Shown here: positions 10,461-21,750 of the stretch, piece by piece
How positions within the stretch are numbered: the first letter of the stretch is position 1
Layout of the letters: each line of letters opens with the position of its first letter
Source of the DNA: Mortierella alpina
Lineage: Eukaryota > Mortierellomycota > Mortierellomycetes > Mortierellales > Mortierellaceae
Assembly (NCBI GenBank): GCA_029449245.1
Contig: JANATF010000021.1
Coordinates: 292,533-356,532 of the forward strand
Direction of reading: 5' to 3'
DNA: 64,000 nt
Notes under the pieces: generated by a model
Told to the model about the DNA's origin: nothing
Database searches by the model: none
What the model saw: only the letters and a program-made list of their open reading frames with translations
Position numbers and translations under genes: made by a program

Positions 10461-10650
10461 TGTGTAACCTTCTTTTATTGAAAAACCGACGAAAAGAATA
10501 ACAAAATGAAATAAAAGAACGATCCTTCTGCCAGAAAAGACCTTCATCTTCTTTTTCTGGAGCTCAAAGGTGGAGAGGGGGAGCATACGTCCATGGTACC
10601 TATGACAATGCCAATATACCGTCCTCTGTTGGTCATTCGGCGTCATTGTC
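10461..10650. mobile_element. MITE-like element, copy B (decayed)
   Basis: Starting at TGTAACCTTCTTTTATTG, this aligns along its length with 7854-8040 (shared AAGTAAAAGAACGATCC-like core, GCATACGTCCAT and the right end GGTCATTCGGC). The left terminal repeat is missing. It is flanked by two near-identical 20-bp direct repeats around GGTGCCATGT-CGTATGTG at 10445 and 10654. Confidence 0.65.
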
Positions 10651-10689
10651 TACGGTGCCATGTCCGTATGTGCTTCAGAGGGATCCCAA

Positions 10690-12815
10690 GGTGGAAAGAG
10701 AGATGTTATTGGTCGTGGCACTGGAGAGGCGGCAGTGCTTCTCGAAGATTTTGAGTGACGATCAATGTCCTTGGACCATGATGTTGGCCACTGGGACGCC
10801 TGCTAATGCTGCCAGAGTGGAGCCGAGGGCGCGGATATTGGGTTGCCTGACTCTAATTGGTGGCATCAAGCGTGTGATCGTGTTCATTTACACACTGATC
10901 GTCGTGCTGAGCAATGGCTTGGTCAAGTCCTCGGAATGACGAATCAAGGAGTGATTCTGACCGCGGGGTCTTCTGGATGGGGCAACGGTATATTCGTCGC
11001 CAGAGTTCTTGTCCTGTAAGCCATGTAGGCTTGGACTGGGCAAATGCGTGCGTCTGGGTGGCGACTGATGCGCAGGTACTTGATGGTGCCTCGATGTTCT
11101 TTGGGGAACACGACCGCAAGCGAGCTCGAGCATGTCGTGCACGATCCCTGAGCGCGCCACATCCGTGCAGAAAATGTCGTCTGGGCGCATAAGCCCACAG
11201 ACGCTCGAGAGCCAACAGAGTTTCCTGGCTAGGTCTGGCTTGGCAAAGTCCATGTTGTTAGGGCTATTGCGGAAATGATCCAAGACTCGAGATATGTCGT
11301 AGTCGTCGTGTTTGGTGTCCACCACAACGGAGCTGCAGCCTGCGCGCATAAATTACTTGAAACAATGCTCCTGCGTGATTGCCTTGGCGTTCTCAAAAAG
11401 GGCGAGCACTGCAGACTTTTAGGTGAGTACTGTGGACCACTGCAGATTATCGGTGGCTATGATCTGGTACAGCCAATTGACAATGGGCACGGCTGGCTCG
11501 ATGTCCAAATCGAATGATCAAATCGAATGATCCTTCTTGAACCCAGTCCAAGAATGCCTCCTGGGTTGCTTTGTACCGCTGTTGCGTCCGCAAAGCATCT
11601 CTGTTGCCGGTGATAAAGGCTGCTGCTTCAGTAGACAATCCTTTGGCGATCAAAGTTTGCCGCTTACGTGCCACACTGACAGACTCCATCTGGAGTTCTT
11701 GTCCAGGATGTTGCTTGCGCTTCCCGGCGCGGGTAGAACGGCCGCACGGGGTATTGGTACTGGTGGAGCCACTGCCATCGCCGTCGCTGTTGGGAATCAT
11801 GTTGCCGATGGCCAAAAGGGTGTTATTAGGGTGGCCTCCAGCCGCTCCGTCCTCAGCTTCTGCAGGATCTGAGGAATGAGGTTCCAAGGCGGGCAGATGT
11901 AAAGGTTGCCCAACTTCTTCCACGTGTGTTGCATTGCGTCGTATGCGAACGCCCTTGGGTGCGGTCTCCATGACATGAACTTGGGCAACTGGTGGTTCTG
12001 GTGAGAGGCAAAGAGGTCCATGTGGTGTGGGCCCCATGTCCTGTCCAGGTGGCGAAAGTATGCTGGGTCTAAGCTCCATTCCAGCTGTTCTATCATCCTG
12101 CGTGATGGTGCATCTGCTGGATTGAATGCTGAAGGCACATACGTCGTCTTGAGTCGTGTGCCTGTGGCTAGACAGTGTCTCCAAATCCTGTCTGCCAGCT
12201 TCATAAGTGGAGGAGACTTCGTGCCTCCAAACTTGCTGACATATGCGATGGTGGCGGTGTTGTCGCAAATCAGATTGACCACCTTGCCCTGCAAGTGAGG
12301 TAGCGTCACTGCTAGGTAAATCGTCTGGAGTTCCTTCCAGTTGATGTGCTGTAGTCTGTCCGCGCCAAGCCAAGAGCCGCTCCAGGTCCGGCGATCTATG
12401 ACTATCCCCCAGCCCGTGTCTGAAGCGTCCGTGTACGCGTCCATCTGAGCAGGTGACGGCACCCATGTCGTCCCGTTCTAGTCTCTGAGGTGTGTGATCC
12501 ACCATTCCAAGTTCTCTGTCGCCTCGTCGTCCAGGCGGACTGTATCGTCCCATGATGCTGCGGGTCGCCGCAGAGCTGCATTCTTGAGGGCCAGTAAACC
12601 CCGTGTCATGAGGCGAGCTGGAAATAGTGCTACTGTTGTCGCCACGGCTTTGCCTACGAACGAATGTTGACAAGTTCTTGATCGAGGTCCTTCCTTTGTT
12701 CAAGATCTTCGTTGCCTCGCGACGAATGTCCCGTAGCTTGGACTTCCAACAGAATCGATCCAGGACTTGGTGTCTGCATCCCAAAAATTCTCCTAGTAGT
12801 CTCCGTACGCTCTAC
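10690..12815 (-). pseudogene. DIRS-like tyrosine-recombinase retrotransposon, truncated and frameshifted
   Basis: Read leftward, the order is the tail of a reverse transcriptase (about 12800-12490, KSKLRDIRREATKIL, ALFPARLMTRGLLALKN), a DIRS-type RNase H (12462-11797: MDAYTDASDTGWG, WKELQ, LICDNTATIAYV, FNPADAPSRR), then a tyrosine recombinase (about 11650-10690). Recombinase pieces lie in all three frames: LARKLCWLSSVCGLMRPDDI, FPKEHRGTIKYLRISRHPD, IRHSEDLTKPL, and a C-terminal GSTLAALAGVPVANIMVQGH. The box that normally carries the catalytic tyrosine reads IFEKHCR, so the nucleophile appears lost. A stop codon interrupts the RNase H lead-in near 12477, and the 5' reverse transcriptase and gag are absent. 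No element ends were identified. Confidence 0.8.
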
Positions 12816-13090
12816 GCACTATTCCAGTGTTAGCTGAGGCCTTGTACACAAAATTTCGATTTTCAGTGAAGGGACAAATCTTTCCCAATGATCGACGATG
12901 AGAGAACCGAGGTATGTCGGCATCTCAGCGAGCAACTTATGACAAACCTTCAAAACTTTTATTTAACTATACCAATATCTATGCTACCTCCGTACGGGAT
13001 TTAGAAGGAATACAAGGAGTATTCGCGATGAAAACGCGTAAAGAGTGAAAATCACGAAAACATTGGGACAGTTTTGTCCCTTACTGTGTC
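12816..13090. other. intergenic between DIRS remnant and dehydrogenase
   Basis: AT-rich sequence; no gene, RNA or repeat was recognised. Confidence 0.5.
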
Positions 13091-14846
13091 TTACAGCTGG
13101 GAATCACTCTTCAAGGTCAATACCACCTTGCCAAACTGGGCTCCAGCCTTGATGACACTGAACGCCTCTTCGGCAGACTCAAGGCCAGGCCAGACATGGC
13201 TGACCACAGGCTTGATCTTGTGCTTCCCAACAAAGTCAACCATCTCGCCAAACTCGAAGCGCGATCCCTAGAAGAACAAACAGTTGTTCATGTTAGCTAA
13301 TGATATTGAACATCGCCTATATTATATGCTTGCTTCGCTGAAGATTGTGTTGACTGCTCCATAAGACAACAAGGACTCACCATGGTGCTTCCACGGACTT
13401 CGATGTTGCGCAAGACGGCAACCATGTCGTAGTCGACCTCGAAGTTAACGGTCATTCCGTAAGAGACAATGATGCCTCCCTGGCGAAGAAGATTAGAGAA
13501 GGCCTTGAAGGCCGGACCTCCAGCACCGTCAATGACTACGTCAAAGGGTTCGCCATGAGTAAGGTCTTGAAGTTGGGAGACCCACTTGTCTATATAGTGG
13601 ATGGCAATGAGCAAGAAGATACGAGCGTTAAAGGCGCATAAATAATCGCAGATATTCAAAATGACACCAAGGCAGACGTATGTACATGTAGGTGACACGG
13701 TACCTGATTTGTAGTTGACACCTCCCCGAGCACCAAGCTCGATAGCCTTGCGGATCTTGGCGTCGTCCGACGAGTTGACATAAACATTGGCGCCAGCAGC
13801 AACACAGAACAACAGAGTCATCAGAGCAACACCTCCACCTATCGGACAGTCATTCAGAAGAGGACGATAAATGCGCTGGTTCGGTTTCTACCTTCCTGCC
13901 GTTTCCATGGGTGCCATACATAGTCAACATTGTCCGCGGCGCGAGGGTACTTTTTCTTTTTTTTCCATCGATTGTCGTTTCGAGGTTGCTTACCAATTCC
14001 GGTAATAAGAACGTTCTGACCTTCGCGGACCTGTCCCTTGGTGAATACAGCACGCCATGCTGTCAGACCAGCAAGAGGCAGGGCAGCAGCCTCGGCATCA
14101 GTCAAGTGGTCAGGGACCTTGAAAAGATCGTCTTGTTGCCCGACATAGTGCTCCGAAAAGAGGCCTAGCATATATAGAGAGATGCGGGCAATGGGTCAGG
14201 AATGGAAAAAAAATATGCTTCGGTTTTTGTTCTACGCTGCAACGATTTTCCTCCCATCCTAATTTTTCTCTTTGATGCAGCGGATCTTGTTTCCCACCGG
14301 TGATAAACAAAAAAAAAAAAAAATCCCTACCTGGAGCAGGTCCACCACCAAGGATGTAGTAGTCCTCCTCGGGTCCCCTGGGGTCCTTGGTCCAGCCGAT
14401 CGAGGGCATGACGACAACACGGTCGCCAACCTTGTGCTTGGACGAGTTGCCCTTGAGCTCCGCGATCCTGCCAACACCATCTGCTCCCATGATCGAGTCG
14501 AACACAATGACCTGAACAAAAGAACAGGAGCGACAACATAAGAACAACCAATGGGTGAGTACAAACAGGATCTTTTGCACTCTCTCCACGAATCTGATCG
14601 CTGCCCACAAATCTGATGGGGACAAATCACGTCAGACAAAGTGAAACACGGTGGCATCAATTATGTTCTATCTCTTACAGGATACACTCCCTTGCGGATC
14701 CAGACCTCGCGGTGGTTGAACGCGACAGCGTGAACGTCCAACAGAGCCTGACCGTCCTCTTTGAGTTCGGGTTTGGGGAGATCGACAAGCTTCGCGTTGT
14801 GGTAGGTGGGCTCAAAGTTGGTCTCTTCGACGATAATGGCCTTCAT
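13091..14846 (-). CDS. medium-chain dehydrogenase/reductase, zinc-type ADH-like (quinone-oxidoreductase group)
   Basis: This NAD(P)H-dependent oxidoreductase is likely cytosolic; its substrate is unknown. Six exons fit without frame breaks: 14846-14679, 14511-14331, 14164-13994, 13838-13704, 13589-13381 and 13267-13091, giving 346 aa, the usual family length. All introns are GT-AG. The GroES-like N-terminal domain includes NHREVWIRKGVYP, MGADGVGRI and GDRVVVMPS. The Rossmann part has GIGGGVALM, then VYVNSSDDAKIRKAIELGA for cofactor binding and VIDGAGGPAF...GGIIVSYG. The cysteine cluster for catalytic and structural zinc seen in classical alcohol dehydrogenases is not visible, so a zinc-independent YogA/quinone-reductase-like enzyme is more likely. 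A GTGGTT repeat lies immediately upstream of the ATG (14855-14882). Intact by sequence. Confidence 0.92.
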
Positions 14847-15539
14847 ATTGTTTGCTGTTGTGGTTGTGGTTGTGGTTGTGGGTGTTATTTATTTGAAAGA
14901 AAGAGAATGGTGTGCAGTAGTTGTGAATGATGAGAGAAAGAGGGGTCGGCCGACAGCTTTTATAAGTTCCTGAGCAAAGGATGTGACGGCCGATCGGTTT
15001 TCTCTCTTCGGGATAAGCCGATTTCCGCAGCGGACTGCACATACGTAAAACACATGCTAGATCGATCACACAGCTCCGTAGAAACCCAGTTGGCGCTTCT
15101 GTAAATTTTTGCACCATTATTAATGCATCTTCTGTGAAAAGGGTGTATACGCAACAATTTCCTTTTTGAAAGCACTAGAATAGTTCCCACGACTTCGATC
15201 GCGGAGGCGCGTCTTATTTACCGTGGTACAAACAGAAATTCAGGCAAAAATTTCCCGGTAACCAACATTGTTGTACAGGCTGACTCTGCCGTAATCAACG
15301 GGATAACATCCAGCCGTAACCAATGTTGGGTGTGCCATTTTCACATTGGTTCAAAGGAGTCTTGACCCTTTTTTCCCTCCCTTTGGATGTATGTCAATCA
15401 TAGGTCACATTCATCCCATGGTTGTCAGAAGGTGTCAACGCATCAGTTCCCCTCCATTTATTATTTCTCATTTCAAAACGACGCCTTCATCCAACACGCA
15501 CCATGTACGAGTAAAAATAACACCCTCACTATAGCTGGA
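14847..15539. other. upstream region of the dehydrogenase, no gene seen
   Basis: This contains the (GTGGTT)n tract, a probable 5' leader and AT-rich sequence with short imperfect inverted CCAACATTG motifs near 15260 and 15325. No gene was recognised. Confidence 0.45.
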
Positions 15540-16487
15540 GCCCCCAAGTCTTGTATCCTGCCAACCCATCCAAGTTACAGGCAAATCCTGAGCTTGCATG
15601 CCCTCCTGCTTGCTCAAAAGCACATTTGACCGAAATCGCTCAGGAATCGGATCGCCCACGCTCAACGGAGGGTCCGGTAAATCCAAAAATAGAAGACTCG
15701 GCCCTGAATCCTGCGTATCGACAACGCCTCGCCGTACGACTCTCGGTAGCCCCTTTCATCCCACTTTTAGTCACAGGGAGCACCTTTTCACCCCGCACAT
15801 ATGCATTCAGAAAGTCAGAGGTAGAAGATCCAGTTGCAAAGAATCGTTCCGCGATCATTTTGATATCAGCTCGAAGGTCATCTAGTGACGTGAAAAGAAG
15901 GGCAGCTAATGAGACAATTGAAATCACATTGAGATGCAAACAAATAATAACGGAAGCAGAGCATTCTCGCTTACCAGAAATTGGGGAACTGGGACGCGAA
16001 GTATGTGAAAGCGAGCCAGGAAGGGGAGTCAAAGCTCGAGAAGGAAGAGGAGGTGCATGGACTATGTTGTTGCAAATGGAGGAGTTCTTCAGGTGAGTGC
16101 ATGGCAATGCAAATAGCACACCACAATACGAAACAAACGCGTGTGTGCAGCTTTATGAGGACATGAATGGTCTTCTTCGGTGGTGCTTCTGCAAAGACGT
16201 CAGCAATATCGTCGGTTGGGTCAAGCTCCGTTGGAGGATAAATTGCATTCAGAAATACGGGCTGGTGATTTGTTGGCTGCAATGACGGAGTGAGGGACGT
16301 GCCAAAGTGTGAGGTTGTTTGCATCAACCAGCTCGAAATCGACAGGTCTTTTGGTCTTGATGTGTTCTTTGAAGTCATCGACAGTGTTATTCGAAGAAAC
16401 TTTGACAGAGAATGCATTGGAGGTTGCCTCTCCTTCAACGATACAGAACAGGGCCAGGAGATTGTTTGTCGTGGTGGTGCGAAGCAT
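15540..16487 (-). pseudogene. Crinkler (CRN)-like effector-type gene, frameshifted fragment
   Basis: From an ATG at 16487 the frame reads a Crinkler-type ubiquitin-like N-terminal domain: ALFCIVEGEATSNAFSVKV, then VDDFKEHIKTKRPVDFELVDANNLTLWHV. The next conserved part (LDPTDDIADVFAEAPPKKTIHVLIK) sits in another frame near 16250-16160. A later segment (SLDDLRADIKMIAERFFATGS...FLNAYVRGEKVLPVTKSGMKG, 15900-15760) and its continuation around 15690-15560 (DLPDPPLSVGDPIPERFRSNVLLSK) match the linker that precedes the P-loop ATPase part in CRN-like proteins of Mortierella and Glomeromycotina. An intron may be retained near 15975-15890. The breaks and the missing ATPase/C-terminal domain indicate a dead copy. 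CRN proteins are host-directed effectors in oomycetes and of unclear role in these fungi. Confidence 0.7.
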
Positions 16488-16869
16488 CAAAGGAAAAGGA
16501 AGGTAAGAGAGGCTGTAAAGCGATGAATGTGTGAGGTAAAGAGGAAGCGAGAGAAGAGGAAGCGAGATTGAAAGAAAAGAGGAAGGATGCACGATGCGGG
16601 TATACAAGAAGAAAGGCCAAGGACGAAGAAAGGCGAAGGACGAAGAAAGGGCGTGGGAGTGGTGTGGCAAAGTCGAAGGGAGCGGAAGGATAACGAGCGT
16701 GGGAGGGGGCCGTGGCAAATTAATCTGGTATTTCCTGTACGGAATGGAAATAAATAAATTGACGTCATGGCCAGGCGAGGTTTTTTTACTTTCACTCTCG
16801 CCATCACTCCTCTTTCCAACCTCATCCTCACACGTTGACTATATATATATACCCGACCCTCCTTTCGTC

Positions 16870-17059
16870 ACCATCACACTCTCTGTCGTCGACAGTTCGT
16901 TCGCCTGGTGGAGGAAACAACAACCGAGAGGCAGCAAGACATCAAGGCGTTTGCAGAGTTTCTCACAAAGATGCGAAGGGCAGGGGTCTCTCAATCAACC
17001 AGCTCTTTACCAAGATGCGCAAGACCAAAGATGCCAAGGAGCAGGAAGGAGAGGTGTAG
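16870..17059 (+). other. coding-like fragment of unknown origin
   Basis: A TATA-like run (TATATATATA near 16842) precedes a stretch reading FVRLVEETTTERQQDIKAFA, then EFLTKMRR, in one frame and GLSINQLFTKMRKTKDAKEQ in another, ending in TAG at 17057-17059. A single indel would join the two parts. No family was recognised. It could be a short degenerate gene or an exon of an unrecognised one. Confidence 0.25.
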
Positions 17060-17151
17060 TCAGCAGAGCCAGAGAGCTTAAAATTATCTCCTCTATCGTC
17101 TTTCGAATGTTTGCTTCACCGAACTCCTTTATTATCAGAGAAAAGCCCCCC

Positions 17152-18915
17152 TCACTGAGAACGACGGCAGGTCAGATCATCACTCCAGTCTTCACTACCA
17201 ACACATCTGTTGCAGAGGAACAGCCCTTGGGGGTCGACCATATCCTTGATCTCCTTCAGACGCGGATAATTATCTCCGAAATAGTTTACCTGCCAGTTGG
17301 GCTCTCCAGGATCGGCCTCATTGAAGTATGCACCTGATCCAGGGGTGATATCGCGCAATATCTGGATTGTTTTGGTCAATTGACGAGCGACCACTTGTTG
17401 CTCTATTACCGGAAGGTCATCCTCCCACACGGAAGAAAACACGACATCCATCAAAGCGTCCCGCCAAGCTGGGTGGACCGAGGTTTCGGTGCGAGAACCA
17501 TTGGCTACAGCGCCGCCAGCTACTATTTGAGAGAGAAAGTACGCATTGGGATTCCCATAATCGCGACTGGCGTCCTGAGCCTTCATGAGAGCGTCGGCAA
17601 GTTCTTCCACTCGATCGGGACTCTCCAGGTTTCGGCGAGGGATGAGTCGCGACCCTAAAACAACATTCATTCCAGCATTCTTATCCTCCATTCTCAACTT
17701 GGAAGCCGCGTATGCGTCCCAGAAGGAGGAATATGTATTGACGACGCCCAGGACAAATGCATCCTCAAAGGATTCTGCGTAGTCGAAGAAGGGTGAAATG
17801 CTGTTCTGGGCGAAAATCCAATCCTTATCTGTCAGACTGAAGGCAATCTTCAAGAAGTCATCCTGTATAAATGCGTAACCGGACCATCCGTCCTTGGATA
17901 GATCGACCTGTCGAGAAAGCCAGTCCTTGATGAGTTTGTGCCTGGTCTCGCGTTCCCTGAAATATATCTGGTACGTGGCGACTTGGATGGTTATCAACGG
18001 AGGATGAGTTCGATAGACGGCTCCCACCACCACAGCAAAGGTTCCTCCTCCTCCTCCTCGAAGAGCCCAGAATAGATCCTTGTTCTGGAAAGCGTTGGCA
18101 ATCTTGACCGTCCCGTCCGCTGTAACGACTGTGTACTGGAGGACATTGTCAGCACAAAGTCCATATACCTGCGATATAGGACTGTGCCCGCCGCCTTGAC
18201 AGTAACCACCGCTGGCTCCAACAGAAGGCCCTGAACCGCCTACAACTATCACACCATGCCCATGAGCCGCTCTGTAGGCATCATCCCAGATAACTCCCGG
18301 ACCCAAAATAATGGCTCCTGTGCCCTTGGTACCTTCGTCCGCACCATCGGGTACAAATTCATCATTGAACGCAATGCTCTTGTTGTGGAGAACCCAAAGG
18401 CTAAGAGATGATGCTCCTATGCTCCTGCCCAAGTAATCATGCCCCGTGTTCTTGATGACGAGGCGGATGTTGTGCTTTGCTGCGAATTTCACTGTTTCCT
18501 GGACGTGTTCCACGGTTGTAGCATTGACCGTATAGAGTGGCACTGCTCCTTGGTGACATGGTGCGGTTCTGTTGAGGCCCAAACAACCCATATAACCGTT
18601 AACTTCCCAGTTCGTTTGCTGGACAGCACCAGGTTGGATTTGCCTCCACCAGTCGTAACTGTAGCCCTGTTGAATCTCTTGGCACGTAGTGATGTCGTAA
18701 TGTGGGTTGTGACATGCAAATGAAGCAGGCCGAGTGGCAATCAGTCGATCACTGACAGTGCGATTCAAGACCGCCCATTGCTCAATGGTTGGCCAACATG
18801 ATTCCAAGGGTAAACATTTGCAGTTCTCCTGAGAATGAGGTACAAAGGAGGCGATCGAAACCTTTAGCGAGGAAAGTGCTATTAGGAGAGTGGCAAGAGC
18901 GAGTGCATTCAGCAT
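17152..18915 (-). CDS. secreted FAD-linked oxidase, BBE-like (paralog 1)
   Basis: This flavoprotein of the PCMH/VAO superfamily with a berberine-bridge-type C-terminus oxidises a small substrate using O2, giving H2O2; the substrate is unknown. The 587 aa come from a single exon. Residues 1-22 are a signal peptide, followed by a cysteine pair (CKCLPLESCW). FAD-binding motifs are IKNTGHDYLGRS (histidine positioned for covalent flavin attachment), GPGVIWDDAYRAA, GASGGYCQGGGHSPISQVYGL and FWALRGGGGGTFAVVV. The C-terminal BBE motif is YFNEADPGEPNWQVNYFG...YPRLKEIKDMVDP, followed by a short cysteine-containing tail. The cysteine in GGYCQGGGH may supply a second covalent link, which is inference. 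It is divergent to the secreted-protein gene at 20415 and highly similar to the oxidase at 21751-23523, so the pair is a tandem duplicate. A poly-G run lies just upstream of the start. Confidence 0.9.
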   Translation of the reverse strand: MLNALALATLLIALSSLKVSIASFVPHSQENCKCLPLESCWPTIEQWAVLNRTVSDRLIATRPASFACHNPHYDITTCQEIQQGYSYDWWRQIQPGAVQQTNWEVNGYMGCLGLNRTAPCHQGAVPLYTVNATTVEHVQETVKFAAKHNIRLVIKNTGHDYLGRSIGASSLSLWVLHNKSIAFNDEFVPDGADEGTKGTGAIILGPGVIWDDAYRAAHGHGVIVVGGSGPSVGASGGYCQGGGHSPISQVYGLCADNVLQYTVVTADGTVKIANAFQNKDLFWALRGGGGGTFAVVVGAVYRTHPPLITIQVATYQIYFRERETRHKLIKDWLSRQVDLSKDGWSGYAFIQDDFLKIAFSLTDKDWIFAQNSISPFFDYAESFEDAFVLGVVNTYSSFWDAYAASKLRMEDKNAGMNVVLGSRLIPRRNLESPDRVEELADALMKAQDASRDYGNPNAYFLSQIVAGGAVANGSRTETSVHPAWRDALMDVVFSSVWEDDLPVIEQQVVARQLTKTIQILRDITPGSGAYFNEADPGEPNWQVNYFGDNYPRLKEIKDMVDPQGLFLCNRCVGSEDWSDDLTCRRSQ

Positions 18916-18926
18916 GGTTGGAGGGG

Positions 18927-20414
18927 GGGGGGGGGGTTACATACACGCAGTTATACATGCTACGTGATTATGGCTTTTATAAACGGGATTCAATTTTCGA
19001 TCTGCCCTAGCATCTGCAACAGATGCATTCCTCATATAGAGCATTTGAAGCGTCAACATCCCAGCGCGAATTTGATGCCTTTATCCTTTACAAAAAGCAA
19101 AATTGGGACAGCTCGAGTAAGGTATCGCAGATCAATGGGTCCCAGATCAATAAAGGGAAAAGCACAGACAGACATAGCGTAGACATCGACACGCAAAGAA
19201 TCAACCTTAAATCTATAGCTTTATGGCATAAGGATGGCCATAGAACAACGCTATGAGGACAGAGGCGGACTTAACACGAAAGCTAGGCCGTGCGCTACTA
19301 TCCTTCGCGATCTCTCGGAAGTGCCGCTTCTCGGGAACACTCATGATATCATAACATTTGATGGTTGTCGCTCTTCTCCTCAATATTTATCGTGTCAGTT
19401 CCTGCGTCGATCACACTTTGTGCACTCATACCGAAAAGCGCTCAAAATCCGAATTCTGCAAATGTAAGTGGTGCATGATCTACCTGGAAGAAGCGTCACT
19501 CTGGCAAGTAAGTGCATATGGATCGGCCAGAAATCTCAACGTGCTGCTAGCAGACGAAGCTTTCTTGACTTGATTAACACAACAGCCCCTATTCCAACCT
19601 ACCCCTACATTCAGTGATGTCCTTTATTTCAACCTGCCTTCTTTCCCTTTCTCCCTTCTGCCATTATATTCCGAGTTCTCCCAATTTTACACCAAGTTGC
19701 ACCTCTCGATCTGACCATTTGATCTAGTGTGTCAGTATTTACCAGGTCAACGTATCTTCCAGGTAGATCATGCACTGGTTCACTGAAAGATGTTTGACAT
19801 GGTGCATTTCACAGTAGGAGTCCCGCATAATTGTGATGACAGAGGTTTAGATGTGGAGGATATTCACAAAGGAGAACAAGGGAGATTATGCTGGATCATC
19901 TTCTACAAAAAGGACCGCGAAACGCGATAAGCGGTGTCACCAATACGATGCCAGCCAGATCCACTAAAAGCCGCTGTAGCATGACCCAAATTGAGAGGTA
20001 AAGACTACTGTGGGAAGGATAGTCGGCGAAAGCGTGTTGCAGGCTAAAATCATTAGAATCTGCTTCTTCGATGGAGTAGTAGTGGTGGTGGTGGTACATG
20101 TTTTCGGAAGTCCTTGAAGCTAGTAGGAAGCGCGGTGATGCCCTCGCCCATAGTAAAAACTTCCGCAATGATCTCAAACCGAACTAAAATAACCACATTC
20201 TTGGATCGACTGTCAATGACGTTCAACCCCTCCTTGAGAATTATTCACCATCCCTGTCTCTCTTTCCAAGGCACCGCTTCACTATGCAGTGGTTTCCCAC
20301 GTTACCCTGCTTTACCTATATAACTGCTCCTCGTATGCTGGCTCGTTTGTGTCTACACCGTGCCCACGCTCATTTTATTACAACTGTCGCACGTATATTA
20401 GTGCTTTGCAAACC
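18927..20414. other. divergent intergenic region of module 1
   Basis: This lies between the divergent oxidase and secreted-protein genes and is twice as long as the equivalent in module 2 (about 750 bp). It holds a poly-G run near 18927-18942 and a 20-bp inverted repeat (GCATGATCTACCTGGAAG at 19473 and its complement at 19756-19775). The last about 130 bp before 20415 resemble the same position of module 2, so a shared promoter is likely. No gene was recognised in the middle; an insertion probably lengthened it. Confidence 0.45.
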
Positions 20415-21419
20415 ATGAAAGTCCTTTGGTTTAAATTCACCTCCGTGGCAGTGATTGCCGTGACGATCGCTCTCAGCCACCTGAATTCTGCCGTTGCAAC
20501 CAACGTTAACAACAACATTGATTATGTGCAGCAGCACCACCATCACTACGTCGAACGAGATCTTCAGGATCCACAGGACGATGAGACTGCAGCTATTACG
20601 GTGATGGATTATGAACATCCTCAGATTCCCGGTGTAGATAGTAAATGAGCTCGTTGCCGCGTGCGGGTATCATGGTTTTCTATCTTTCGTGCCAGACTAT
20701 CTAACCAATGTATCCACTGTATCATCTCACTTGCACTGTACACCATTACTTTATCCTCAACTCATCTACCTACGTCGTTATTGGCAGCAATCTCACCTCA
20801 GATGTGCGTGCCCCTCACCGAGAGTTTTGTTAAATTTCTCAACATTGGATTCAACACGTCCCTGGATCTCCTTCATCCTCTGAAAGTACAAGGGTCCCCT
20901 CTCTACGGCTGCATCGAAGGAGCAGCCAAAGGAATCGCAAAACAAGCCAACGATACCGGTGCCATGGCCGCCCTAACCGTGACAGCAGTGAACATCACTT
21001 TCGTCATTCTCAGAGAGTACCAAGACGTCCTGTCCACAGCCTACGATGTTCCTTCGGTTGTCTTCGATGCCGTCTATGGTGTGCTCCAGACGATTAATTC
21101 ACTGGCCTCCGCCGTCGTTTCGTGCACTGCAGCGACCACCGACTGCAAGGCCGTCTCGGCTGTATTCGGATATGTCATCCTGGCGGGATTACCGGCTGTT
21201 GAACGAAAGAGCCGATTATCAGATGAAGTGGTTCCTCTAGTGAGGGAGTTACTGAAACCTATTGCCAAAGCTGCTCAGGGTTTGATCGATAACAAAGAGG
21301 GCTCCCTGAAAGTGATTCTAGATGATGTGAAGATGCTTGCACGGATGAAGCGAAAGTTGAACTTTCCATACCAAGTTGCGTTCGATGTCGTCGATCTTTT
21401 CTCGCAAGCCTCTTGTTAG
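20415..21419 (+). CDS. secreted protein of unknown family (paralog 1)
   Basis: The family is not recognised. Exon 1 (20415-20640) encodes a signal peptide (MKVLWFKFTSVAVIAVTIAL...NSAVA), then a histidine-rich stretch QQHHHHYVERDL and an acidic segment. A 147-bp intron (GTAAAT...GCAG) leads to exon 2 (20788-21419). The total is 285 aa. The exon-2 part is mostly alpha-helical by composition, with a conserved core GIAKQANDTGAMAALTVTAV, NIT glycosylation sites and paired cysteines (SCTAATTDCK and a C-terminal C). It ends VAFDVVDLFSQASC. The exon boundary is supported by the paralog at 24272, where the same splice phase and GTAAATGAG donor occur. It is divergent to the oxidase at 17152-18915. A function linked to the oxidase is inference from co-duplication only. 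Confidence 0.8.
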
Positions 21420-21750
21420 CCACCTCACGCACACACGCTCACTCCAAAAGCGGTGTATCTCGTAAGACAGGAAAAGAGCGCAGTCAAATAAGGCATTCAA
21501 CTGCAATTCGGCCTGCTGGGGATATACATTTGCTGTACTTGCCTGGCCATAAAGCCACCTACATGGACCTTGAAGATTCATTGTCGTCAGTAGAGCATGC
21601 AAGTTTATCATCATAATAAGCAAGGAGCAGAAAAGAACAAAAAGTTCTCAGACAATGAAGAACGGAACTTATCATAGTGACTAGGCCCAGGCCTGCTGAT
21701 GAACTAAAAATTATAATGTCTATCTACTGAGCTCTCCTTATCTTAAAACC

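Noticed and set aside
11447-12784. A 445-codon minus-strand frame as a single gene
   Set aside because: Only its ends carry DIRS reverse-transcriptase and recombinase words; its middle is an off-frame reading of the RNase H region, so it is a product of frameshifts in a dead element.
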